Source: DASPWV01 sp046727855 (lineage in GTDB: Bacteria; Acidobacteriota; Vicinamibacteria; Vicinamibacterales; UBA2999). Taken from it: DNA of 54,986 bases. The notes under the pieces were generated by a model, which was not told the DNA's origin, did not search any database, and saw only the letters and a list, made by a program, of their open reading frames with translations. The position numbers and the translations under genes are program-made. The stretch spans positions 1 to 54,986 of the forward strand of contig JBKPDL010000088.1 of NCBI GenBank assembly GCA_046727855.1, given 5' to 3'. Positions 1 to 7,978 of the stretch are shown in pieces; the first letter of the stretch is position 1, and each line of letters begins with the position of its first letter.

Positions 1-216
1 CTCGAGGATGTCGCCTGACCCACCGCCATCGCCATCGAACGGCGGGATCTCCACATCGATGCCGATTCCGAGCGGCACCCACGCAAGGATCGGATACACG
101 GCAACATCCCAGCCTTCTTGCGGGGCCTGAGCTCCAGCAGCACCTTGCGGCAGCGCTGCAACCTGAACAATCACTACGCACAGGGCCGTCAGGCGGTTGA
201 GGCGAATCTTGCGCAT
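1..216 (-). CDS. Secreted or envelope protein, N-terminal part (runs off window)
   Basis: On the minus strand an ATG at 216 opens a frame that stays open to base 1, so only the first 72 codons are present. The protein starts with a basic MRKIRLNR stretch, then a hydrophobic segment ending in GAAGAQA, which reads as a cleavable Sec signal peptide. The mature start (GWDVAVYPILAWVPLGIGID) alternates hydrophobic and polar residues, as in the first strands of outer-membrane barrel proteins. A glycine/aspartate-rich linker follows. No family can be named from this fragment. The gene is probably chromosomal and marks the left border of the integrase-rich segment. Confidence 0.6.
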   Translation of the reverse strand, partial: MRKIRLNRLTALCVVIVQVAALPQGAAGAQAPQEGWDVAVYPILAWVPLGIGIDVEIPPFDGDGGGSGDILE

Positions 217-441
217 GGTGCGGAAGTGTACCGCCGATTGCGCGGGCGCGGAATTCGCCCGCTCGAGTAACGCCGCACTGCCGCGACGCTCTCAGCGTCC
301 GCGACGAGTTCGGGTCATCAAGCGGCTCGACCGGTCTCCACCCGTCGCTCGATCAGGTGAGCTTCGCTGTCGATGGCCGCGCTCTTGGAGGCGTGTCTAC
401 TTGGCGATCGATCGCGCGAATGAAGCGTGCCCTGAACGGGG

Positions 442-648
442 TTGGGTGGCACGCTCGCCAACAAACCCGGCCGCAAGGGAAGCTTCTGTAGCAATGCGTG
501 CCGTGCTGCCGTCGATCAGCGCAACCAAACCCGCGCGCGACAGATGGCCGCGGAGGGCAGAAGTTTGGCGTCCATTGAAAAGGCAACGGGGCTAAGACGC
601 AAGCGCGTCGAGAAGATCGTACGTGCGGTGCGCAGTAAGTGGAGGTAG
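442..648 (+). CDS. Small HTH protein with a Cys-x3-Cys motif, upstream of integrase 1
   Basis: This 68-residue frame begins with TTG directly after an in-frame stop at 433. Its N-terminal half holds FCSNACR, a Cys-x3-Cys pattern like the zinc-knuckle of small HTH proteins found beside integrases. The C-terminal half (about 38-62) is rich in Arg/Lys and reads as a helix-turn-helix of the form 'IEKATGLRRKRVEKIV'. The stop at 648 lies 4 bp before the integrase start, and the integrase ribosome site (GGAGGT, 641-646) is inside its last codons, so the two are coupled. The likely role is an excisionase or directionality factor. The start codon is uncertain, and the missing second Cys pair suggests either 5' truncation or a false start. 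Confidence 0.45.
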   Translation: MGGTLANKPGRKGSFCSNACRAAVDQRNQTRARQMAAEGRSLASIEKATGLRRKRVEKIVRAVRSKWR

Positions 649-652
649 ACGA

Positions 653-1781
653 GTGGCCATCTTTCAACGTCCGGGACGAAAAGTGTGGTGGATCGAGTTT
701 GAATACCTGGGCCGCCGCTATCGCGAATCGGCGCGAACGCGCTCGAAGACGCTGGCTGCAGAAGTGGAACGGAAGCGCCGCCGCGAAGTGGAGGAGGCCG
801 CGAACGGCATCCGACGCAGGCGCAACTCCGCTGTGCTTTTCTGTGTCGGCGCGAAGGATTGGCTTGATTTGAAGAAGACGACGTGGGCACCGAAAACTCA
901 CGTGAACGCGTCAACTGACGTGGAACACTTGAAAGGCCATTTCGGCACGCTGCTGCTCACCGACATCAGCGAGCACGACATCGCCAAGTATCAAGCGCGA
1001 AGACGCGACGACGGAGCGGCGAACAAGACGATTATTAACAACGAGGTTGGAACTCTGCGCGCCATCCTTCGCCGGCATCGTCTGTGGGCGCAGGCCGCGC
1101 CGGACGTGCGGATGCTCGCGGCACGAGATCACATCGGCCGCGCGATCAGCATCAGCGACGAAAAGAAGCTGTTGGCCGCTTGTGCCGCAAGCAGATCGCG
1201 TTCGCTATATCCGGCCGTGGTGGTTGCGCTGAACACTGGATTGCGCCTCGGAGAATTGAGGTTGCTGCGCTGGCGACAAATCGACTTCATCAACGAAGCA
1301 TTGACGGTGGGCAAGAGCAAGACCGCACACGGTACCGGCCGTGCCGTGCCCCTCAACCAGCACGCCCTTGATGCGGTTCGTCATGGGCGCATCAGTTTCC
1401 CGACCGCAAGCCCGACCACTACGTATTCCCGTCAGAACGAGTCGGTATTGCAGGCGATGACGAAATTGTGCCGTGTTCGACACCAACCCGCAGAAACCGA
1501 TGACCAGCTGGAAAGTGGCGTGGACGACGGCACGCGAGGTCGCAGACGTTAAGTGCCGCTTTCATGATCTTAGGCATACAACCGTGACGCGGCTGCTGGA
1601 GCGAGGCGTAGCCTTCGCTGTTGTTGCCTCGATCATGGGCTGGAGCGCCGCGACGAGCGTGCGCATGGCGAAGCGGTACGGACACATCGGTGCATCGCCG
1701 CAACGTGACGCCATGAAGCTACTCGATGCAAACCCGGTTGGTGGGTCAACACTGACGGCCGAACACGCGACGATTCAATGA
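653..1781 (+). pseudogene. Tyrosine recombinase/integrase 1, broken by two frameshifts
   Basis: The GTG at 653 is chosen over 623 because GGAGGT lies 6 bp upstream. Residues 1-60 form an Arm-type DNA-binding region, then a core-binding domain, then the catalytic domain with the first Arg in 'NTGLRLGELRLLRW'. The frame leaves register near 1384, where one base is missing after the His codon. It runs in a second frame (VFPSERVG) and shifts again near 1476 into the frame holding HDLRHT and the Tyr in MAKRYGHIG. All catalytic residues are therefore encoded, but in three frames. Both shifts are the loss of one base, so either the gene is dead or the assembly has two deletions. Product: site-specific integrase of a genomic island. 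Confidence 0.85.
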
Positions 1782-1923
1782 TGGTCCCCACCATTTCCCC
1801 CACCATCGCGGTAAAGGCGAATGAGCCGATGTCTTGTAAGTGCTTGATATGTCCTTCCTGAGAGATAGGTAACACCATATTCCGGACACATGGGTGACAC
1901 TTTTGCCCCCATCAGGAGGGGGC
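1782..1923. other. Integrase 1 3' flank and left end of the IS
   Basis: This gap begins with ATGGT-cccc-ACCAT, a short inverted repeat touching the integrase stop. It is followed by 'cttgtaagtgcttgat' near 1837, a context often seen between integrase genes and tRNA attachment sites. The next part (1866-1899) holds two similar motifs, GGTAACACC and GGGTGACAC, around TCCGGACACA, which resemble the terminal sequences of IS481-type elements. I infer that the insertion sequence landed in or next to the old attachment site of integrase 1. No matching inverted repeat was found after the transposase, so the element end is not proven. Confidence 0.35.
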
Positions 1924-2910
1924 ATGCCGTCGAAGGAGTGTCACATCATGGACGAGCGGCTCCGGTTTGTGGCTCGCCTGCTCGAGGGGGAGAAGATGGC
2001 GGCGCTGTGCGCCGAGTTCGGCATCTCCCGCAAGACCGGCTACAAGATCTTCGACCGCTACAAAGACTGCGGCGTGCAGGCATTCAGCGATCGCAGCCGG
2101 CGGCCGCATCGCCAGGCGAATCGACTGCCGCCGCAGCTTGAAGCGGTGATTGTGCGATTGAAGCGGGAATATCCGGGCTGGGGCGCGCCGAAGATCCGCG
2201 AAAAGCTGCGGCGGCAGTCGACCGCGCCGCACCTGCCGGCGATCAGCACCGTGCATGCCGTCCTCGATCGCCACGGCCTAGTCCATAACCGGCGCCGGCG
2301 ACGGCGGGCGGCGACGGGCACCGCGTTGTCGCGGCCCACGGCCCCCAACGCGCTCTGGTGCGCTGACTACAAAGGCGAGTTCATGCTCGGCAACCGCCGC
2401 TACTGCTATCCGCTGACGATCACCGACTTCGCGAGCCGCTACTTGCTCACCTGTGAGGCCCTCACCACCACGCAGGAGAAATTCGCCTTCACCGTGTTCG
2501 AGCGCACGTTCAAGGAATTTGGGTTGCCGCAGGTGATTCGCACCGATAACGGGGTGCCGTTTGCCTCGGCCCACGCGTTGTACGGCCTGAGCAAGCTGTC
2601 GGTCTGGTGGGTCCGGCTGGGGATCCAGATTGAGCGCATCAAACCGGGCCATCCCCAGCAAAACGGCCGGCACGAGCGCATGCATCTGACGCTGAAGAAG
2701 GAAGCCACGAAGCCGGCGGCCGCGAACGTGCTGCAGCAGCAGGCGCGCTTCGACACGTTCGTCGACCAGTATCACCGGAGTCGGACGCACCTTGGCCTCG
2801 AGAAAGACACGCCAGATCCGCGACCGGTCTCTGCAACATGCACCGGGCCGATCGTGGCGATCCCAGAGGGCGGTGGGCTCCATCACCGATACGAGCGACA
2901 GGCAGCGTAA
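1866..2910 (+). mobile_element. IS481-like insertion sequence remnant (chimeric)
   Basis: The element spans the left-end motifs at 1866-1899 and the transposase. The expected right terminal repeat is missing downstream of 2910, in keeping with replacement of the 3' part by another element. The boundaries are approximate. Confidence 0.5.
1924..2910 (+). CDS. Chimeric IS481-family transposase
   Basis: The ATG at 1924 follows an AGGAGG-like site and gives 328 residues. Residues 1-60 form the IS481-type HTH (ISRKTGYKIFDRY). An HTH_29/HTH_32-like region follows, then the rve DDE core: Asp in WCADYKGEF, Asp in RTDNGVPF and Glu in GRHERMHLTLKKE. The last ~45 residues (YHRSRTHLGLEKD to GGLHHRYERQAA) are not the IS481 ending. 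That family normally continues with ERPHQAL and runs to about 390 residues. They match the ending of a different group of integrase-core transposases. The gene therefore looks like a recombinant of two insertion sequences joined near base 2770. Catalytic residues are intact; activity depends on ends that I could not find. Confidence 0.85.
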   Translation: MPSKECHIMDERLRFVARLLEGEKMAALCAEFGISRKTGYKIFDRYKDCGVQAFSDRSRRPHRQANRLPPQLEAVIVRLKREYPGWGAPKIREKLRRQSTAPHLPAISTVHAVLDRHGLVHNRRRRRRAATGTALSRPTAPNALWCADYKGEFMLGNRRYCYPLTITDFASRYLLTCEALTTTQEKFAFTVFERTFKEFGLPQVIRTDNGVPFASAHALYGLSKLSVWWVRLGIQIERIKPGHPQQNGRHERMHLTLKKEATKPAAANVLQQQARFDTFVDQYHRSRTHLGLEKDTPDPRPVSATCTGPIVAIPEGGGLHHRYERQAA

Positions 2911-3198
2911 GCCTTCCGCCGGCCTGTTCTGCGCATGGGCGTCCGTCAGGGACGCGCGCGCGTCGACATCCGTTCGTATTTGACACAGCGCTGAGCGGGA
3001 GGTGGCGTTGCGATAGACGCCGTCCTGAATACTCCGGTTGCAACGACTGAGATCGCGTTTTGGCGAACGACTGCACGCTACGCAGATCGACGTATCCGCA
3101 AAACGCTGCAAGCGAGATCTCGAGGATTACGCTTGGTCCAGCGGACTCGTCACTCCACGGACCACCACGATTCACGAGGTGACCACCCGTTGTGCGCA

Positions 3199-3262
3199 CT
3201 GTTGCGCACCAACTTGCGTCTCCCTCTGTTGCGCTCCTCTGTTGCGCCTCCCGCTGTTGCGC
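3199..3262 (+). repeat. Four direct copies of CTGTTGCGC
   Basis: Identical nonamers start at 3199, 3226, 3239 and 3254. The last two sit in a 15-bp repeat (CTGTTGCGCCTCCCG). They lie directly upstream of a TTGACA hexamer at 3270. They could be binding sites for an island-encoded regulator, or a degenerate tandem repeat. Confidence 0.5.
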
Positions 3263-3269
3263 CTCCCGC

Positions 3270-3299
3270 TTGACAGCCGTGCGCGACGGGGCGTAACGT
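3270..3299 (+). promoter_or_regulatory. Possible sigma70-like promoter
   Basis: A perfect TTGACA (3270-3275) is followed after 18 bp by TAACGT (3294-3299), a weak -10 match. It points towards the HTH-integrase 2 module 670 bp downstream. This rests on the -35 hexamer alone. Confidence 0.2.
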
Positions 3300-3969
3300 C
3301 AATCCATTCGTCGTGGCGATCAGTCGCCACACTCCACGTACGGCCTCAGGCCTGCGTGGACCATGCTCCGCGCTCGTCGCTCTCAGGGCACGAGCGGGAA
3401 GCACCCACATCACTGGGACGGTGGAAGAAGGTCGCAGCCAGCACGAGACAGCCCTAGACGGCTGGAGGCAACTCGAGGCAACGGCACGATGCGACCAGCG
3501 CTGACCATTGCGGTGCGACTTCAGAGTCTGCCGCACCGGAGCGCGCCACTGATGGGCCTGTGACTCCAAGAGAGAAGGGCTTCTGCGAGCGGATTCCTCT
3601 CCAGTAGAGAATCCGTCGCGGCGCCTGGAGGCAGCGACGCGCGCGAGCAACATCCTCCGCACGTCGAACTGCCTCACGAGCCGACAAGCGCGGACTGGTT
3701 CCGCCGACGCCGTCACGGAGTAGAAGCTGACGGCTGTCATCGGCTCAACCCGGACATCGCACGGGCGATCCCAGGTCCCCGTGCTCTCCGGACGTCCGAG
3801 CCGGCCGCCGGATCGGTGATCGACCTCAGGTCCTTCACTCCCGCGCGGGGCCTCCCGGCTCGTTTCTCCATCAACATCGGTGTCGCACCATGATGGCGCG
3901 GCGCGACGCTGACCGTTCTCTGACCACCGTGGCCAGAAACGGATCGGCGCTGTTTCCTCGGAGGAGTCC

Positions 3970-4242
3970 ATGAGGAACGACGTGCACTCGGATACGGAAC
4001 ACGTTCGAGTCGACCATAAGATTGCGCAAACCGACTCACCGCAAGATCTGGAGGGTCTGCCGAACCGATTGCTGACGGCCTTCGAGGTGGCCAGATTCGT
4101 CGGCTGCCACGAAGAGACCGTGCGCCGTGCATACTTGCGCGGACTGCTCACGTCGCAGCGGTTCGGCGTGCGCCGCCGGCGCTTTCACCCACGCGACGTG
4201 CTGGACTGGATCCGGCGCGGCGCACCCACACGAGTGACCTGA
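3970..4242 (+). CDS. Excisionase-like HTH_17 DNA-binding protein
   Basis: This 90-residue protein starts at an ATG with GGAGGAG 4 bp upstream. Residues about 35-82 form a MerR/excisionase-type winged HTH: LLTAFEVARFVGCHEETVRRAYLRG, followed by a basic wing (RFGVRRRRFHPRDVLDWIRR). This is the typical layout of helix-turn-helix (HTH_17) partners of integrases. It probably binds the element's attachment site and steers the neighbouring integrase towards excision, or represses it. The stop is 31 bp from the integrase start, so the two are co-transcribed. The first ~30 residues are acidic and without clear structure. Confidence 0.8.
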   Translation: MRNDVHSDTEHVRVDHKIAQTDSPQDLEGLPNRLLTAFEVARFVGCHEETVRRAYLRGLLTSQRFGVRRRRFHPRDVLDWIRRGAPTRVT

Positions 4243-4259
4243 TTCACGAAGGAGTAACC

Positions 4260-4277
4260 ATGGAGGACGACTCATGA
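4260..4277 (+). other. Five-codon leader ORF coupled to integrase 2
   Basis: An ATG at 4260 has a strong ribosome site (AAGGAGTAACC) and encodes only Met-Glu-Asp-Asp-Ser before TGA. The stop overlaps the integrase ATG (4274) as ATGA. The minicistron contains the GGAGG that serves the integrase start. This suggests integrase translation by re-initiation. Expression is not proven. Confidence 0.4.
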
Positions 4278-5527
4278 TCAGACGACGATGCACGGAGAGG
4301 AACTGTAAGAACGGCAGGCGGTGTCTCGAGCACCTGCGCTTCGATGTGATGTGGCGTGGCGCGCGTTATCGCATGCCGGTGAACGAGTTCGCCATCCCGC
4401 GGATGGAGCCGGGTAAGCAGCGGCCGATCCAGTCGATGGAAGAAGCCCGCGACTGGGAACGGCTGTTCATCGGCGAGATCAAGGCGGGGCACGATCCGCG
4501 ACGGCCTGTTAACCGATCGCTGCAGGTTGGCGTACAGCTCGGAGACGTGGCGGCGTTCCTTGACGCGTACTGGGATCGCTGCGTCAAGCCGGCGGGGCTT
4601 AGGAGCCTCGGCACGGCCCGCAGTCAGATCGCGATTCTCAAGGAACATCTTGGCCACCTGCGGCTCACCGCGCTCGAAGACCCGGACGAGATCAACCGGT
4701 TCAAGTCCGAGTCCGACTACGCCGAGGAGGTGGAGGTCGCGTCCGTGCACCGCGTCCTCGAGCGGCTGCGGGCGGCGATCAACTGGGGTCTCGCGCAGAC
4801 GCCGCCACTCTTTGCCAGGTCGCCGTTCCACCGTTTCGGTGTTCGGCTGAACAAGAAGGCTGAGACGGCTCGTGATCGGCGCGTGTCGCGCGAGGAGGAG
4901 AAGCGGCTGCTCGACACCGCGCTCAGCGTGATGGACACGGCGCGGCACATGTACGTTGGCGAGATGCTGCATGACCGCATCATCGGCGCGCTGGAGCTGT
5001 GCTGCCGGCGCGGCGAAATGCTCCTGATCCAGAACAAGCGCGTGAACTGGGACACCTGCCAAATCGGCATCCCCGGCACGACCGCCAAGGACAAGGAGAA
5101 CCGCCGGATCCCCTTCAACCCCAAGGGGCGTGTTGCGGCCATTCTCGAGCGGCGCGCGGCACTCGGGCCGGACGCGTACGTGTTCGGCAGCGCCGTCGGT
5201 GCGTATCAACCCACGATCCAGACAGCATGGGAAACGCTCAAGCTCCTGGCGAATGGGCTGGAGCCAAAGCAAGGACAGGAGGGCGTGGAGTGGAACCAGG
5301 AACAACTACGGCGGATCGACCTGCGGTGGCACGACCTTCGTCACGAGGGCGCGTGCAGGCTACTCGCGGACCGTGTCGACATCCGCATCATCCAACTGAT
5401 GCTCGGTCACGCGAGCATTCAACAGACGCAGCGCTACCTGAACGTGACGGACGAGGAGCTGCGAAGAGGACTGGAGGTGAGCTGGATCAACCAGGGCCGA
5501 CCGCTGCGAGCTGTGTCGGGACACTGA
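4274..5527 (+). CDS. Tyrosine recombinase/integrase 2 (intact)
   Basis: This 417-residue phage/island-type integrase has an N-terminal Cys-containing segment (CTERNCKNGRRCLEH). A SAM-like core-binding domain covers about 80-190, and the catalytic domain about 200-405. The catalytic set is complete: Arg245 in CCRRGE, Lys in TTAKDKENRR, His353-Asp-Leu-Arg356, His379 in GHAS and the nucleophile Tyr388 in QRYLN. The ATG at 4274 has GGAGG 7 bp upstream. The stop is 57 bp from the encoded CCA end of a tRNA-Asn gene on the opposite strand, the usual arrangement for an integrase using that tRNA as its attachment site. The product probably cuts and rejoins DNA at the tRNA 3' end. Confidence 0.93.
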   Translation: MIRRRCTERNCKNGRRCLEHLRFDVMWRGARYRMPVNEFAIPRMEPGKQRPIQSMEEARDWERLFIGEIKAGHDPRRPVNRSLQVGVQLGDVAAFLDAYWDRCVKPAGLRSLGTARSQIAILKEHLGHLRLTALEDPDEINRFKSESDYAEEVEVASVHRVLERLRAAINWGLAQTPPLFARSPFHRFGVRLNKKAETARDRRVSREEEKRLLDTALSVMDTARHMYVGEMLHDRIIGALELCCRRGEMLLIQNKRVNWDTCQIGIPGTTAKDKENRRIPFNPKGRVAAILERRAALGPDAYVFGSAVGAYQPTIQTAWETLKLLANGLEPKQGQEGVEWNQEQLRRIDLRWHDLRHEGACRLLADRVDIRIIQLMLGHASIQQTQRYLNVTDEELRRGLEVSWINQGRPLRAVSGH

Positions 5528-5550
5528 ATCGGTCTCGATTCTCCGACCGA

Positions 5551-5570
5551 TTGTCCCCGAATTGTCCCCG
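5551..5570 (+). repeat. Two TTGTCCCCG direct repeats next to the tRNA
   Basis: TTGTCCCCG occurs at 5551 and 5562, 11 bp apart (one helical turn), between the integrase stop and the tRNA 3' end. The position suits arm-type integrase or excisionase binding sites in the attachment region. This is inferred from location. Confidence 0.35.
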
Positions 5571-5584
5571 GCGGATCGAAAATG

Positions 5585-5659
5585 TGGCTCCTCGGGCTGG
5601 ACTCGAACCAGCAACCCTCCGGTTAACAGCCGGATGCTCTGCCATTGAGCTACCGAGGA
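5585..5659 (-). tRNA. tRNA-Asn (anticodon GTT), probable attachment site
   Basis: Read on the minus strand, the sequence starts TCCTCGG at 5659, has the D-arm AGCTCAATGGCAGAGC, the anticodon loop CTGTTAACC (GTT, Asn), the T-arm GGTTCGAGTCC and the acceptor CCGAGGA, then discriminator G and encoded CCA (5585-5587). All stems pair. The 3' end points at integrase 2, so the tRNA is the likely attB/attR. I found no second copy of its 3' segment in 1-5500, so the opposite att site is outside the window or lost. Confidence 0.95.
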
Positions 5660-5799
5660 ATCCTGGCAGGAACAAGATCCACAGCGACCGAGTCGCCGGG
5701 AACGCGAAGCACCGATCGTAAAGCAGGACCGCCCCGGCCGCAAGCCACAGGTCGCGCGCCCTGATAGGATGTCGCCTTCGCTACTTGCGGAGGGCGACC

Positions 5800-6969
5800 A
5801 TGACGAGACCTCACCGATTCCTCACCATCGTCGCTGCCATCGCATCACTTGCGGCGACCCTCCTCGCAGCCGACGCCGCCTGGCAATGGCGCGGCTCGTA
5901 CGGCGACAAGGCCGTCGAGATGCTCATCATCGGCGACATCCAGGTCCACTCCCGCCGCGCCAATCCCACCACGGCGTTCGAGCGGATGCGGGCAACGTTG
6001 AAGAACGCCGATCTCGTGTACGCCAATCTCGAAGGCCTGCTCGTGAAGTCGATAGGGACCAGGATCGACATCCCCGACAAGCCGGAATGGACACACCCCG
6101 GCCCTGATGGTGTCAAAGCGCTCAAGCCGGCAAACATCGCCGTCGTGGGCGCGGCCAACAACGTCGCCTCGGGTCGCGAGAACATTCTGAAGAGTCTGAG
6201 CGTGCTCGACGCCAACGGCATTGCGCACACCGGTGCCGGCAAGAACATCGACGAAGCGCACAAGCCGGCCATCCTCACGCGCAAAGGCGTGAAGATCGGC
6301 TTCCTGCAGTACACCGCGCGCTGGTATCAGGACAAAGACATGATCGCCACGCCGACCGAGGCTGGCGTCGCGAAGATCACGTCGATCGACGGCATCGCCA
6401 TCGATGCTGCAGATCTCGAGCGCGTGCGCGCCGACATCAGGAAACTCCGTCCCCTTGTCGATATCGTCGTCGTCTCGCATCACAACCGCGATGGATCCAC
6501 GCCAGTGCAGTTCGGTTCTATTAAAGGCACCAGCGTGAGCCGCGACCGGACGATTACCGAGGCGTATCAAAAGCAGTTTGCGCACGTCGCGCTCGATACC
6601 GGCGCCGACCTCGTGTTCGGCCACGGCACGCACACGGTGCAGGGTGTCGAGATGTATAACGGCAAGCCGATTCTCTACGCGATCGGTCACTCGAACTTCG
6701 ATCAACCGGGCTACGAAAAGTCAACTGACGGCCTCGTCGTGCGCGTAGTCATTCAGGGCAAAAGCATCGCGCGCGTCTCGTTCGTGCCGGTCACACGCGA
6801 CGCCAACAACGACGTGTTCATGCTCGATCCGTCAGGCGCAGAGGGCGCGAAACTCGTGCAGATGGTCAGGGAGCGATCGAGCCATCCGCCGACGCTCACC
6901 ATCGACGGGCACGAAGTCGTGCTGGTGAACAAAGCTGCGGCGCCGACGACTGTGTCAGCGGCGAAATAA
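5800..6969 (+). CDS. CapA-family metallophosphatase-like protein
   Basis: This 389-residue protein has a signal peptide (residues 1-24, LLAADA) and starts at the ATG at 5800, which has GGAGG 6 bp upstream; the open frame before it has no such site. The body matches the CapA/PgsA fold of the calcineurin superfamily: IIGDIQ near residue 45, YANLEG near 80, AANN near 125, VVVSHHNRDG near 225 and FGHGTHTVQG near 275. These are the Asp/Asn/His metal positions of the family. Relatives act in poly-gamma-glutamate capsule export or retention, but no pgsBC genes are nearby. It is probably a periplasmic phosphoesterase-like enzyme of unknown substrate. The C-terminus is extended by about 50 residues. 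Confidence 0.85.
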   Translation: MTRPHRFLTIVAAIASLAATLLAADAAWQWRGSYGDKAVEMLIIGDIQVHSRRANPTTAFERMRATLKNADLVYANLEGLLVKSIGTRIDIPDKPEWTHPGPDGVKALKPANIAVVGAANNVASGRENILKSLSVLDANGIAHTGAGKNIDEAHKPAILTRKGVKIGFLQYTARWYQDKDMIATPTEAGVAKITSIDGIAIDAADLERVRADIRKLRPLVDIVVVSHHNRDGSTPVQFGSIKGTSVSRDRTITEAYQKQFAHVALDTGADLVFGHGTHTVQGVEMYNGKPILYAIGHSNFDQPGYEKSTDGLVVRVVIQGKSIARVSFVPVTRDANNDVFMLDPSGAEGAKLVQMVRERSSHPPTLTIDGHEVVLVNKAAAPTTVSAAK

Positions 6970-6983
6970 CGCACCCGCGTCCG

Positions 6984-7835
6984 TCACCGTTTGACGGCGA
7001 TGATCTCGAACAGTCCGGGTGTGATCATTCTTGTGCCCGGATTCGTGGCAAGCCGCCCGACGGCTGAGCGAATCGCCTCGCCTTGATCTCGACGAATCGT
7101 TCCTAGACTCTCCAGTCGTTTGCTGCCGCTCTCCAGAAACGCCGCGAGCCACTGCCACTTCGGCTCGCCCGGCGCGGTCGCCTCGACGATCGGCCGCACG
7201 TCGCGCACCTTGAAGCCGACCTCGGCACACCATTGCGGTAATACCAGCCCGAGATCGGGTTCGCCCCCGCTTTCACGCCAGCTGCGCATGACGAGGCGAA
7301 CGAATTCTTCGAGTTCAGCAGATGGTGGAGCCGCGCGCCAAGTGGCGTAATCGAAGTACTCGTGGACGACGAGGGCGCCGCCCGGCCGGAGTCGATCACC
7401 GAGAGTGGCAAGCAGCGCTCGCGGGTTGGTGATGAACGACAGCGCCCATCGGCACCACGCCCCGTCGGCGACGAACTCAGGCAGCGGCTCCCGATCGAGA
7501 TCGATCTCCACTGCCGTGATGGTGTGAACGTCGCGTTCGCGCGCGTGCGATTCGAGCACGTCGAGAAAGCGCCGCGACTTCTCGAGCGCGATCACAGCAC
7601 CGTTCGGCCCGGCGAGTTCAGCCAGGTCGAAGGTGGCATTGCCAGGCCCGCTGCCCACGTCGATGAGGGTGTGACCCGTGCGAAAGCCGCCACGATGCCA
7701 CGCGACTCGGGCCGCGGAGCGCCAGACACGATGTTGCAGCGCCAGCCGAGCGATTTCCTCGTTGTGAGTGCCGAGAATGTACTCGCGTTCGCCGGCCATC
7801 ACAGCACGGTATGAATTCTCCACCCCTACAACCAT
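6984..7835 (-). CDS. Class I SAM-dependent methyltransferase
   Basis: The frame is open from 7925, but the first ~30 codons look non-native, so I place the start at the ATG at 7835 (283 residues); an ATG at 7799 is also possible. Motif I of the Rossmann methyltransferases is LIDVGSGPGNATFDLA, followed by the acidic motif II end (VIALEKS) and a motif IV/post-I region (DGAWCRWALSFITNP). 'LRPGGALVVHEYFDY' is the usual strand 5. It is a soluble enzyme; the substrate is not evident. It is convergent with the CapA-like gene (14 bp apart). Confidence 0.85.
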   Translation of the reverse strand: MVVGVENSYRAVMAGEREYILGTHNEEIARLALQHRVWRSAARVAWHRGGFRTGHTLIDVGSGPGNATFDLAELAGPNGAVIALEKSRRFLDVLESHARERDVHTITAVEIDLDREPLPEFVADGAWCRWALSFITNPRALLATLGDRLRPGGALVVHEYFDYATWRAAPPSAELEEFVRLVMRSWRESGGEPDLGLVLPQWCAEVGFKVRDVRPIVEATAPGEPKWQWLAAFLESGSKRLESLGTIRRDQGEAIRSAVGRLATNPGTRMITPGLFEIIAVKR

Positions 7836-7978
7836 CCGAATCTTGCGCTGAAGGCTGTTAACCGCGCTCCATGCGGCCCGTATAGACGAATGACCGCCAC
7901 GACGCATCGAAAGTGGCAACCGCACTGGCCGCTTCGACCGTCTAAGAGAGAAGTTCGGGAATCGTCGAGGTCACCCGC

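Larger units (their letters stand above)
2911..3969. other. Long stretch without a convincing gene
   Basis: About 1.06 kb lies between the transposase and the second HTH gene. Open frames here lack ribosome sites, family motifs or sensible amino-acid composition (they are Arg/Ser rich). Visible structure is limited to four copies of CTGTTGCGC at 3199, 3226, 3239 and 3254, and a TTGACA-like hexamer just after them at 3270. The segment may be the eroded interior of an integrated element. Confidence 0.5.

Noticed and set aside
3150..4151. Long minus-strand frame (333 codons)
   Set aside because: It is antisense to the HTH gene at 3970, Arg/Ser rich, without motifs or a ribosome site.
5769..5799. 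Upstream TTG start for the CapA-like gene
   Set aside because: The ATG at 5800 has GGAGG at proper spacing and a clean signal peptide.
7836..7925. N-terminal extension of the methyltransferase
   Set aside because: The added residues are basic and atypical, and no ribosome site precedes the distal start.
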